64,000 nt of DNA from GWE2-40-63 sp050179685 (GTDB taxonomy: Bacteria; Bacteroidota; Bacteroidia; Bacteroidales; SZUA-534): NCBI GenBank assembly GCA_050179685.1, contig JBFXEW010000006.1:1-64000 (forward strand), in the 5' to 3' direction. Positions 1-7,376 of the stretch are shown here, piece after piece; position 1 is the first letter of the stretch, and the number at the start of each line of letters is the position of its first letter. Below the pieces are notes generated by a model. That model was not told where the DNA came from. It saw nothing but the letters and a program-made list of their open reading frames with translations, and made no database searches. The position numbers and the translations under genes are program-made.

Positions 1-185
1 ACTTCAGAGTTAAACACAACGAGTTTTTAAGCAAGCTGCGCGAGTTTAAAGACAATTATAACCATGAGGCTTCCGAAGCATTATTTGTCGATTTGTATAA
101 TTACCTGAAGAAATTGTACCCCGAATTCTTATCGCATTATACGCCCTCGTTAATTAAGATTTTAAAGGAGAATGGGATTGAATAG
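1..185 (+). CDS. C-terminal fragment of an unidentified protein
   Basis: An open frame enters from the left edge (first full codon at base 3) and stops with TAG at 183-185, giving the last 60 residues of a protein. The segment is rich in Leu, Lys, Tyr and Glu with helical character, for example LSKLREFKDNYNHE near its start and SLIKILKENGIE at the end. I do not recognise the family. The stop is followed by two hairpins with T-runs that look like terminators, so this is probably the last gene of a plus-strand unit. The start and most of the gene lie outside the window. Confidence 0.7.
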   Translation, partial: FRVKHNEFLSKLREFKDNYNHEASEALFVDLYNYLKKLYPEFLSHYTPSLIKILKENGIE

Positions 186-190
186 AAATT

Positions 191-262
191 GACATCTGGA
201 AAATGATGTCTTTTAAAAAATCTAAATACTTTAAGAGCCGCGTTATGCGGCTTCTTTTTTTT
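191..262 (+). terminator. Tandem terminator hairpins after the first gene
   Basis: Two stem-loops follow the stop at 185. The first has GACATC (191-196) pairing with GATGTC (205-210) followed by TTTT. The second has AGCCGC (236-241) pairing with GCGGCT (247-252) with a five-base loop, followed by TCTTTTTTTT. The second is a good rho-independent terminator for the plus-strand gene; it also sits just beyond the stop of the minus-strand amidohydrolase gene. Confidence 0.75.
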
Positions 263-1379
263 AAACCAGGCGGGTAACGGTCGATTCCGCAGTAAGTGTT
301 TGCTTTTTAAAATCGAAAGCTTCAACCAATAATACACCGGGTTTTTTGCCGGATTCAAAACTTCCCAGTTGCTTGTCAAAGCCCAAAGCCCTGGCACCGT
401 TCAGTGTAGCCCAGCTCAGCACATCAATAAACGAAAGTTCCGGAAATTGGAATAGTAGTGTTTTCATTTCTTCCAAAATTGATAGCTGACCATTCGATGC
501 CAGGCTATCGGTTCCCAGACAAATGGGAAAGCCCGACTTAAGGAGCATTTCGACCGGAGGAAGTTTGTTTTCGATAAACCAATTGGAATTTGGACAGAGG
601 GTAAGAATTATTTTTTGTTTTTCTTCTATTGGTAGGTTTTGGAGACCTTGCAGTTCCGCCGATTCAAGGTAAATGTTATGAACCAAAAGCAACTGCTTTA
701 TCATGGGGTGTTGCAAAAGTAAGCGTAGTTTTTCGGTCGAATCATAAAGTTTTTCTTTTGGATGTTCTTTATAATGAATACTTAGGTTTTGCGGTACACT
801 TAACTCATCGAGTATTAGGTTTATCAGTTCCGGGGGCGTACCATAGAACGAATGGGGAGCAAGAGATGTGGCCAGGTTTTCTTGTTTAAAGGCATCGCAT
901 AGAACCTTGCCTTTATTCAAAACCGATTGATTACTTTGGTCGGCTAACGAAAAAAGCTCTATAAAACTGTGGCTCTTAATTGGTGAGTTTGCTTTAAAGT
1001 TTAGGGTGTGCTGCGTATTTACCAAATCGCCCAAACCATTAACTCCCCGGCTCCACATATAACGCAGGGCATGTTGAATTGCGCGATGTATATCTGATTC
1101 CTGAGCCTGGCGTAATTGAGGAACTTGTGCTAAAAATGCCGGTAACCCTTTGCCCGGAGCCAGATTTCCTTTCAGATGCGATAATTCCAGATGACAATGT
1201 GCATTTACAAATCCGGGAATCAGAATGCCACTGTAATATTCCAGTCCTGAAATTTCGTGCAGTGTTTCACCGCCACCACAAACATCCAGTATTTCGCCCT
1301 CATCTGAAAGAACCAGATAAGCGTTCTTTATCGGGGGAGATGAAACCGGGAAGATTAAGTTAGCGGCTATTTTTCTCAT
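261..1379 (-). CDS. Amidohydrolase family protein (aminohydrolase/deaminase type)
   Basis: A 372-residue metal-dependent hydrolase of the TIM-barrel amidohydrolase superfamily. The metal-binding HxH lies in GFVNAHCHLELSHL (around residue 60), a later His in LAPHSFYG, another in SIHYKEHPKE, and the catalytic Asp in CLGTDSLASN. This order matches the SsnA/chlorohydrolase/aminodeoxyfutalosine deaminase branch, so a deaminase acting on a purine-like or aminated substrate is likely; the substrate cannot be told from sequence. The ATG at 1379 lies inside the upstream gene, which ends at 1360, a 20-bp overlap that suggests translational coupling. It is the last gene of the lgt operon. Confidence 0.85.
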   Translation of the reverse strand: MRKIAANLIFPVSSPPIKNAYLVLSDEGEILDVCGGGETLHEISGLEYYSGILIPGFVNAHCHLELSHLKGNLAPGKGLPAFLAQVPQLRQAQESDIHRAIQHALRYMWSRGVNGLGDLVNTQHTLNFKANSPIKSHSFIELFSLADQSNQSVLNKGKVLCDAFKQENLATSLAPHSFYGTPPELINLILDELSVPQNLSIHYKEHPKEKLYDSTEKLRLLLQHPMIKQLLLVHNIYLESAELQGLQNLPIEEKQKIILTLCPNSNWFIENKLPPVEMLLKSGFPICLGTDSLASNGQLSILEEMKTLLFQFPELSFIDVLSWATLNGARALGFDKQLGSFESGKKPGVLLVEAFDFKKQTLTAESTVTRLV

Positions 1380-2034
1380 TTTTCTTTTGGTATTGATAGC
1401 TTATGGGTGTATCGCCTGCTGAGGTGCTGATGTTGCCGGTGTTTTTGTTTTTGGAAGCTTTGTTTAACCAGAGGCCACAATTTACGCATTTTGAACTGTA
1501 TGAGTTGCGTGGTTCGCCGCAAGCAGGGCAAACCATTGGATTCTTGAGCCAGATCTGTTGCTTTTTCCAAAGCGCAGGTTCTCCCCAGTCCAGGTTGGCA
1601 CGAGCCAGGTTCAGCAATTTCGTCTTTAAGTTACTCAGTGTTTTGTGAAGGTTTATTATGTAGAAAACAACTCCGGCAAGAAGCATTGTGATAGCTACCG
1701 AAACGGCATCGAATTCAAATAAAAACACACCGATTGCCACAAACAGCAATAAGGCGATGGTATTTTCAAAAAGCGAAATTCGGATGGTAATTTTAGGAGC
1801 AATGGGATCGGGCTGGTAATGCAACTTTATTTTTACAGGCAGCTTTGAAAGCGATACAGCCGATTCCGCTGTAATATCGTAATCTGTTATCCGGGCCTGA
1901 AAATGTTCGACAAGGGTTTTTAAGTAACTGTTTTCATCAAAATCATCGGGAGCATAAAAAACCAACTCATCGGTAAAAACAAATGGAAACTTATTCCAAA
2001 ACCTTGTTTGCACCTTTGTTGCCTGGTTTTCCAT
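1360..2034 (-). CDS. Membrane protein with C-terminal zinc ribbon
   Basis: A 224-residue protein of no family I can name. The first 90 residues are soluble. Two hydrophobic helices follow at roughly residues 92-130 (ALLLFVAIGVFLFEF and VAITMLLAGVVFYIINL). The C-terminal part carries a four-cysteine ribbon, CPACGEP then CVNCGLWL (about residues 170-190), expected to bind one zinc. The tail is Asn/Ser/Lys-rich. It overlaps the amidohydrolase gene by 20 bp and lies 29 bp after the lipoprotein gene in a minus-strand operon headed by lgt. Function unknown; the ribbon would face the cytoplasm if both ends are inside. Confidence 0.8.
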   Translation of the reverse strand: MENQATKVQTRFWNKFPFVFTDELVFYAPDDFDENSYLKTLVEHFQARITDYDITAESAVSLSKLPVKIKLHYQPDPIAPKITIRISLFENTIALLLFVAIGVFLFEFDAVSVAITMLLAGVVFYIINLHKTLSNLKTKLLNLARANLDWGEPALWKKQQIWLKNPMVCPACGEPRNSYSSKCVNCGLWLNKASKNKNTGNISTSAGDTPISYQYQKKNEKNSR

Positions 2035-2063
2035 AGAACAAAACGTTCAGCGCTAACTCAAAA

Positions 2064-2651
2064 CTACCAGTTTATCTGATAAGTTATCAGTTCTTTACGG
2101 ATAATTGCCGAAAGGGTATCATACGGATTATTTATTTCCTGACGAATCAATCCAACCGAATCGGCATAATATTCTTTGGTATTCCATTTATTTATTCCCA
2201 GCGACTCCTTATATTCAACCACAACCACAACTTTTTTGTAAAGACTGGAATCGTGCGCCAGATAAAACGTATCGAGCTTGGCAATAGATTTACGTAAGAT
2301 GTTTTCGCCATTAACATGATTTACCACCCATTCGGTGGTTACCGATTCAGCCAATAGTTTTTTTAATGGAAATTCGGTTGACATTTGAGTTATCGAATAT
2401 TCATACAGATATGCTCCATCGATATAGGGAACCAGCTTTTCGTCGGTCCAGGCCGATGAGTTGATATCAGGCTGGTAACTGTTGGGCTGGTAGCTTGGAT
2501 CGACCAATGAGCGCTCTCCGTTGGTGTAAGTCCACCACGAACCGGGGAAAGCCGGGAAATAAGAGCGGGGATAAACTACATCAAGGTCTGTTTCGTCGGA
2601 ACAGCTAATCAGGAATAAGGCCGCGGTTAAAAAAAGAATCAGTTTATTCAT
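2064..2651 (-). CDS. Putative lipoprotein
   Basis: A 195-residue protein beginning with a type II signal: MNKLILFLTAALFLISC, with the lipobox LISC giving Cys17 as the lipidated residue. The mature part starts SDETDLDVV and contains aromatic-rich stretches such as SYFPAFPGSWWTYTNG. It resembles many small Bacteroidota lipoproteins with no assigned role. It lies only 5 bp downstream of lgt, the enzyme that would attach its diacylglycerol, which may be coincidental. It is followed by the zinc-ribbon membrane protein. Confidence 0.8.
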   Translation of the reverse strand: MNKLILFLTAALFLISCSDETDLDVVYPRSYFPAFPGSWWTYTNGERSLVDPSYQPNSYQPDINSSAWTDEKLVPYIDGAYLYEYSITQMSTEFPLKKLLAESVTTEWVVNHVNGENILRKSIAKLDTFYLAHDSSLYKKVVVVVEYKESLGINKWNTKEYYADSVGLIRQEINNPYDTLSAIIRKELITYQINW

Positions 2652-2656
2652 AATGA

Positions 2657-3469
2657 TTACTTACCGGATTTATGCAATTCAATGGGTTTGTGTCGCAAGG
2701 CGTTAATCACCAAGGCAAAGCCTGCCAAAACAAGGGGGATGCTTAGAATTTGTCCCATATTCAGCTTCATGGATGCCTCAAACGCCACTTGATCTTCTTT
2801 TACAAATTCAATAAAAAAACGGGCGCCGAATAAGAGGATTAAGAAAACGCCAAAGATTAAACCGTGCCGCTCGCTTTTCCAGGTCTTCTGGAAAATTAAC
2901 GATAACAATCCAAAGATAAATAGGTAGCTCAGTGCTTCGTATATTTGGGTTGGGTGTTTGGGAACCGTTTCTCCGCGCAGTTCAAAAATAAAACCCCAGG
3001 GCAGGGTAGTTTCATGTCCGTAGATTTCAGAATTCATCAGATTTCCCATGCGGATAAAGAACCCGGCCAAAGCAACAGCAATTACAACGCGGTCGAATAT
3101 CCACAGGTAATTTTTTTTGTGCTTGCGGACAAATAAGTAAAGGGCAATTAATATCCCAACAGCCGCACCATGACTGGCCAAACCGCCGTGCCATACAAAC
3201 AGAATTTCGAGCGGGTTTTTTAAATAGTAGGCCGGTTCGTAAAAAAGGCAATGTCCCAAACGGGCGCCAATAAGTGTTCCAATAAACATATACATAGTCA
3301 GGCTGTCGAGCACATCCTGTTTAATGCCTTCGCGTTTAAAATATTTAAGTATGAGGTAATAACCGGCAACAAACGAAAGAGCAAAAAGCAGTCCGTACCA
3401 GCGAGGGCCCCATCCTCCGATGGTGAAAATTTCAGGATTTACATTCCAATGAATATATTGAAGCATCAT
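2657..3469 (-). CDS. lgt: Prolipoprotein diacylglyceryl transferase
   Basis: A 270-residue integral inner-membrane enzyme that transfers diacylglycerol from phosphatidylglycerol to the lipobox cysteine of prolipoproteins, the first step of lipoprotein maturation. Family signatures are clear: HGGLASHGAAVG (about residues 94-105), the Lgt signature region RMGNLMNSEIYGHETTLPWG (about 141-160) and HPTQIYEALSYL. Multiple hydrophobic helices span the protein and the length is normal. It heads a minus-strand operon with the lipoprotein, zinc-ribbon and amidohydrolase genes. Confidence 0.97.
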   Translation of the reverse strand: MMLQYIHWNVNPEIFTIGGWGPRWYGLLFALSFVAGYYLILKYFKREGIKQDVLDSLTMYMFIGTLIGARLGHCLFYEPAYYLKNPLEILFVWHGGLASHGAAVGILIALYLFVRKHKKNYLWIFDRVVIAVALAGFFIRMGNLMNSEIYGHETTLPWGFIFELRGETVPKHPTQIYEALSYLFIFGLLSLIFQKTWKSERHGLIFGVFLILLFGARFFIEFVKEDQVAFEASMKLNMGQILSIPLVLAGFALVINALRHKPIELHKSGK

Positions 3470-3792
3470 AATTCAATTGTTTTGTGCAAAGTAAGGAATT
3501 ATAATACAAATTCAGCACAAAAAATATACAGCAGGCGCGATTTTTTGAATCCAAATTCACGGTGACCATCCATTTTTAGTGCGTTTTTTAAGCCAGTTAA
3601 TTAAAGTTGCTTGTGGGTTTTAAGCGCAAAATAAAAACAGATTTTCAAAAAATAAATATTTGTATTAGTTTTGGTTGTTCAACAAACAAGGGTTTAAAGC
3701 AATGCAAAGGGCTTGCTCTAAGGAACTCAAATTAATTTTCGACCAGATTTAACTGAGAAAAACAGGGTTTGATTTGAACTAAACCTTTAAAA
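3470..3792. promoter_or_regulatory. Divergent intergenic region with a plus-strand -7 box
   Basis: This 323-bp gap separates divergently transcribed lgt and the secreted-protein gene at 3793. A TAGTTTTG at 3666-3673 matches the Bacteroidota -7 consensus TAnnTTTG on the plus strand, with a T-rich -33 region about 20 bp upstream. I see no small gene and no clear riboswitch here. Confidence 0.4.
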
Positions 3793-4581
3793 ATGAGAAA
3801 AATACTAGTCACCATACTCTTAACGGCCTTTACTCAACTGGTATTTGCATCGGGCGAAATTGTATTGAAAGGGGTATATCAGGGGAAAAACCTTTATGTG
3901 ATGAACCCTTTTGCTTTGTCGGGAGTTGGTTTTTGTGTGATTGAAGTAACAGTTAATGGACAGTTGACTACCGACGAAATAAATTCCAGCGCTTTTGAAA
4001 TCGATTTAACCATTTTTCAGTTTTCGGTTGGCGATAAGTTAATTGTTAGCATCAAGCATAAAGACGGATGTACGCCCAAAGTTATCAACCCCGAAGTTTT
4101 AAAACCTCAAAGTACGTATAACGCAAATAATTTAAAGGTTTCCAACGATGGAATCCTTAGCTGGTCGACCAGCGCAGAAAGCGGTTCGCTTCCTTTTATT
4201 GTGGAACAATTCCGTTGGAATAAATGGGTAAAAGTGGCCGAGGTTGAAGGAAAAGGAACCGCCGGAACCAATACTTACGCCGTTGCCGTGCAACCGCATA
4301 GCGGAAACAATCGCTTTCGCATCAAGCAAATCGATTATACCCGTAAACCCCGTTACAGTAAAGAGGTCAGGTACCGTTCCATGGAAGCTCCTGTAACTTT
4401 TTCGCCGCCAAAACCAACTACCGAAATTATCTTTTCGCGCGAAACCATGTACGAGATTTACGATTATTACGGAAATCTGGTTGAAAAAGGTTTTGCAGCC
4501 CGCGTTGACATAAGCAAATTGCCTAAAGGCGATTACTTTCTGAATTACGGAATCAACACCGAGACATTCAAGAAAAAATAA
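3793..4581 (+). CDS. Secreted protein with a degenerate T9SS-like C-terminal domain
   Basis: A 262-residue protein with a signal peptide (MRKILVTILLTAFTQLVFAS). The middle looks like a fibronectin-like beta module: LSWSTSAESGSLPFIVEQF then KVAEVEGKG. The end, IYDYYGNLVEKG...DISKLPKGDYFLNYG...FKKK, has the pattern of the Por secretion tail (type A T9SS sorting domain), though shorter than usual. I infer export, possibly surface display through the T9SS encoded later in this window. No enzyme motif is visible. It converges on the HAD gene with 24 bp between stops. Confidence 0.75.
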   Translation: MRKILVTILLTAFTQLVFASGEIVLKGVYQGKNLYVMNPFALSGVGFCVIEVTVNGQLTTDEINSSAFEIDLTIFQFSVGDKLIVSIKHKDGCTPKVINPEVLKPQSTYNANNLKVSNDGILSWSTSAESGSLPFIVEQFRWNKWVKVAEVEGKGTAGTNTYAVAVQPHSGNNRFRIKQIDYTRKPRYSKEVRYRSMEAPVTFSPPKPTTEIIFSRETMYEIYDYYGNLVEKGFAARVDISKLPKGDYFLNYGINTETFKKK

Positions 4582-4605
4582 GCAGTCTTCAGTTTTTCGG
4601 ACGCT

Positions 4606-5220
4606 TTACAAAAAATAATCGTAAAAATTTCCGTTACGCGGAATTACCAAGGTTTCAATTCCTAATGATTCCGCAGCATCAGCATTTTCTCGGGTGTCTT
4701 CAATAAACAGCGTTTTTTCGGGGTCTAATTGTTGTTCAATCAAAACCTGGCGGAAAATTTCGGCATGGGGTTTTATAAGGCCCATTTCGTGCGAAAGGTA
4801 AGTGTGATGAAATAAATCGGAAAAACTTACGCCATATTCTTTCTCCAGTTTTTTGCTGAAAAAAGCATAGTGTATTTCGTTGGTATTGCTGAGTAAAAAC
4901 AAGCGATGACTTTTTTTAAGCCACTGAATTCGTTCAATGCGTTTGGGCTTGTAATCAATTAACATGGCATTCCAGGCGCGATCAAAAGTAGCATCGTCAA
5001 TTTTTTCATCCAGCTTTTGGTTAATAAGCCTGCGGAGTTCAGCAGCACTAATTTTTCCGGTTTCAAATGTTTCAAGTAAACCGCTGTTTATTACCTGCTG
5101 AATACGTTCTTTCGGGGCAAATTTGCCAAAAGCATTCCAGGTATGTTCCGGATTAATATCAAGAATCACTCCGCCAAAATCGAATATCAGCGAGTCGTAT
5201 GCACTTAGGTTTTTCTTCAT
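4606..5220 (-). CDS. HAD-family hydrolase (subfamily IA)
   Basis: A 204-residue haloacid dehalogenase-type phosphatase. Motif I is DFGGVILD (about residues 15-22), with a Gly-Gly where classical members have DxDxT but the first Asp kept. Motif II is LLSNTN, motif III is the Lys in LIKPHAEIF, and motif IV is FIEDTRENADAAESLGI. A helical cap lies between motifs I and II. This FDFGGVI...SNT layout is that of YihX-like sugar-phosphate phosphatases; the true substrate is not predictable. It is transcribed divergently from pheS. Confidence 0.9.
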   Translation of the reverse strand: MKKNLSAYDSLIFDFGGVILDINPEHTWNAFGKFAPKERIQQVINSGLLETFETGKISAAELRRLINQKLDEKIDDATFDRAWNAMLIDYKPKRIERIQWLKKSHRLFLLSNTNEIHYAFFSKKLEKEYGVSFSDLFHHTYLSHEMGLIKPHAEIFRQVLIEQQLDPEKTLFIEDTRENADAAESLGIETLVIPRNGNFYDYFL

Positions 5221-5351
5221 CGAAAGCTTTGTTTAAGTTGCAAATATAGAGAAAGAATTGATTTTTAAAGCTACTGTTTTGCCTTGCCGCTTATGGCTAT
5301 GTATAGCTAATTCCTGCTGAATTGATAGTTTTTATTGGAGATGCATTCCCG

Positions 5352-5382
5352 TTTGATAAACTTATGAATTTCATTAAATTTG
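5352..5382 (+). promoter_or_regulatory. Bacteroidota-type promoter of pheS
   Basis: TTTG at 5352-5355 and TAAATTTG at 5375-5382 are separated by exactly 19 bases, a perfect match to the Bacteroidota primary sigma consensus TTTG-N19-TAnnTTTG. The predicted transcript start lies about 15-20 bases before the ATG at 5408. Confidence 0.8.
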
Positions 5383-5407
5383 CCCCCTGTAATTAAACTT
5401 TGTGACG

Positions 5408-6427
5408 ATGATTCAAAAAATCAAAGAACTGCTGGAACAAACCGAGTCGTTTACCATTTCATCACTCGACGAACTGGAGCAGTTCCGTTTAAAATACCTG
5501 AGCAAGAAAGGCGAAATTGCGCAATTATTTGCCGACTTTAAAAATGTTCCCGCTGAATTAAAAAAAGAAGTGGGCCTTGAAATTAACCAGCTTAAGCAAA
5601 AAGCTCAGGAAAAATACGATCAGCTAAAGGAATCGTTCGAAGAATCGTCGGTAAGTTCTGAAGGAACAGATTTGACCCGTCCCGGCGAACCACTTGAGTT
5701 GGGTTCACGTCATCCCATTTCTCTGGTTCGGAACGAGATTATAAGCATATTTAACCGCCTGGGCTTTACGGTAGCCGAAGGTCCTGAAATTGAAGACGAC
5801 TGGCACGTTTTTACGGCATTGAACTTCCCGCCAGAGCATCCGGCACGCGATATGCAGGATACATTTTTTATCGATAAAGAAAACGAAATTGTTTTGCGTA
5901 CGCACACGTCAAGCGTACAGGTTCGGGTAATGGAAAATTCCCAGCCTCCCATCCGCAGCATTTTTCCGGGAAGGGTTTTTCGCAACGAGGCTATTTCGGC
6001 CCGGGCGCATTGTATCTTTCATCAGGTTGAAGGTCTTTATGTTGCCGAGAATGTATCGTTTGCCGATTTGAAACAAACCCTGCTTTATTTTGCTAAAGAA
6101 ATGTTTGGCGAGAAAACCCAAATCCGCTTGCGGCCTTCTTATTTTCCGTTTACCGAACCATCGGCCGAACTCGATGTATCGTGTTCTATTTGTGGCGGAA
6201 AAGGTTGTAATGTATGTAAATATACCGGTTGGCTCGAGATATTGGGTTGCGGAATGGTCGATCCCAATGTGCTGGAACGTTGCGGCATCGATAAGGAAAA
6301 ATATACCGGATTTGCCTTTGGAATGGGCATAGAACGTATTGCCATGCTCAAGTATCAGGTGAAAGATTTACGACTTTATTTTGAAAACGATATCCGGTTT
6401 TTACAGCAGTTTAAATCGGCCTATTAA
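5408..6427 (+). CDS. pheS: Phenylalanyl-tRNA synthetase alpha subunit
   Basis: A 339-residue class II aminoacyl-tRNA synthetase subunit that pairs with PheT and charges tRNA-Phe. The N-terminal coiled coil covers roughly residues 1-90. The catalytic core contains the motif 2 region FPGRVFRNEAISARAHCIFH, the segment LRPSYFPFTEPSAELDVSC, and motif 3 FAFGMGIERIAMLKY. A CxxC-type pair (CSICGGKGCNVCK) sits within the core, as is common in the family. I chose the ATG at 5408 rather than the in-frame GTG at 5402. pheT is not adjacent, so the two subunits are encoded apart. A strong promoter lies just upstream. Confidence 0.96.
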   Translation: MIQKIKELLEQTESFTISSLDELEQFRLKYLSKKGEIAQLFADFKNVPAELKKEVGLEINQLKQKAQEKYDQLKESFEESSVSSEGTDLTRPGEPLELGSRHPISLVRNEIISIFNRLGFTVAEGPEIEDDWHVFTALNFPPEHPARDMQDTFFIDKENEIVLRTHTSSVQVRVMENSQPPIRSIFPGRVFRNEAISARAHCIFHQVEGLYVAENVSFADLKQTLLYFAKEMFGEKTQIRLRPSYFPFTEPSAELDVSCSICGGKGCNVCKYTGWLEILGCGMVDPNVLERCGIDKEKYTGFAFGMGIERIAMLKYQVKDLRLYFENDIRFLQQFKSAY

Positions 6428-6440
6428 AACCAAGAGATAA

Positions 6441-6480
6441 AAAAAAGACCTGCACTTAATAATTTGGCAGGTCTTTTTTT
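6441..6480. terminator. Bidirectional terminator between pheS and the SOD gene
   Basis: AAAAAAGACCTGC (6441-6453) pairs with GCAGGTCTTTTTT (6467-6480) around a 13-base loop; the flanking A-run and T-run let it work for both converging genes. The stem core AAGACCTGC recurs in the terminator at 10040-10076. Confidence 0.9.
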
Positions 6481-6500
6481 TGTTGTATAGTTGTTGTTGT

Positions 6501-7163
6501 TTATTTCGAACTGGCTTTGTAGCGCGCATCAACTTTGTTCCAGTTAACTACCGACCAGAAATTATCAACATAATCGGCGCGTTTGTTCTGGTACTTTAAA
6601 TAATAAGCGTGCTCCCACACATCGATTCCCAGCAGAGGAGTTCCACTTACCGATGCAACAGGCATCAAAGGGTTATCCTGATTTGGGGTTGAAACGATGC
6701 TCAATTTTCCATTGGCCATTACTAACCAGGCCCATCCTGAACCAAATTGTCCCAGTGCAGCTTTTTTAAATTCTGCTTTAAAAGCGTCAAGGCTTCCCCA
6801 GGTTGCCACAATAGCTTTTCCTAAGTCTCCGGTAGGCTCACCGCCAGCTTTAGGCGCCATACTTTCCCAGAAAAAGGTGTGGTTCCAGGTTCCTCCGGCG
6901 TTATTTCGAACACCAGCCGGAGTGTTGCCATCAATTTTGGTGATTAACTCATCAATACTCATTTTTTCGAATGCGGTTCCTGAGGCTGCATTGTTCAGGT
7001 TGGCCACATAGCCTGCGTGATGCTTGCTGTAATGGATTTCCATGGTTGCTGCATCAATATAAGGCTCTAAATCACTATACTTATAAGGTAGTTCCGGTTG
7101 TGTAAATTGTGCTAAACTTGTCATACTTAATACGATTAAATAAATACTTACTATTGTTTTCAT
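6501..7163 (-). CDS. sod: Exported Fe/Mn superoxide dismutase
   Basis: A 220-residue iron/manganese superoxide dismutase converting superoxide to peroxide and oxygen. Metal ligands are visible: His in MEIHYSKHHAGYV, His in NHTFFWESM, and Asp and His in the signature DVWEHAYYLKYQ. Unlike the usual cytoplasmic enzyme of about 195 residues, it has an N-terminal extension with a signal peptide (MKTIVSIYLIVLSMTSLAQ), so it is probably periplasmic or secreted. The family signature does not decide Fe versus Mn. It converges on pheS with a shared terminator. Confidence 0.94.
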   Translation of the reverse strand: MKTIVSIYLIVLSMTSLAQFTQPELPYKYSDLEPYIDAATMEIHYSKHHAGYVANLNNAASGTAFEKMSIDELITKIDGNTPAGVRNNAGGTWNHTFFWESMAPKAGGEPTGDLGKAIVATWGSLDAFKAEFKKAALGQFGSGWAWLVMANGKLSIVSTPNQDNPLMPVASVSGTPLLGIDVWEHAYYLKYQNKRADYVDNFWSVVNWNKVDARYKASSK

Positions 7164-7272
7164 AATAATTTCAGATAAAAAAGTCGTTTATTATTGTTCT
7201 TCTGTGAACCAAAACGAATCAAGTCTGGAATTGTTCGAATAAAATTGTTAATGAAAAGTTAACGGGGTGAAC

Positions 7273-7280
7273 TATTTTTG
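7273..7280 (+). promoter_or_regulatory. Candidate -7 box for the DUF5916 gene
   Basis: TATTTTTG matches TAnnTTTG and lies 97 bases before the ATG at 7377. No convincing TTTG is found at the proper -33 distance, so this is a partial match only. Confidence 0.35.
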
Positions 7281-7376
7281 TTTGAATGCTACTTCACAAC
7301 TTTTCTGACAAAGGGTGTAACGGATAAAAATTCGGTGCGTCTTTGAGCTGTTATAAACCCTTAAATAAAAAACGTG

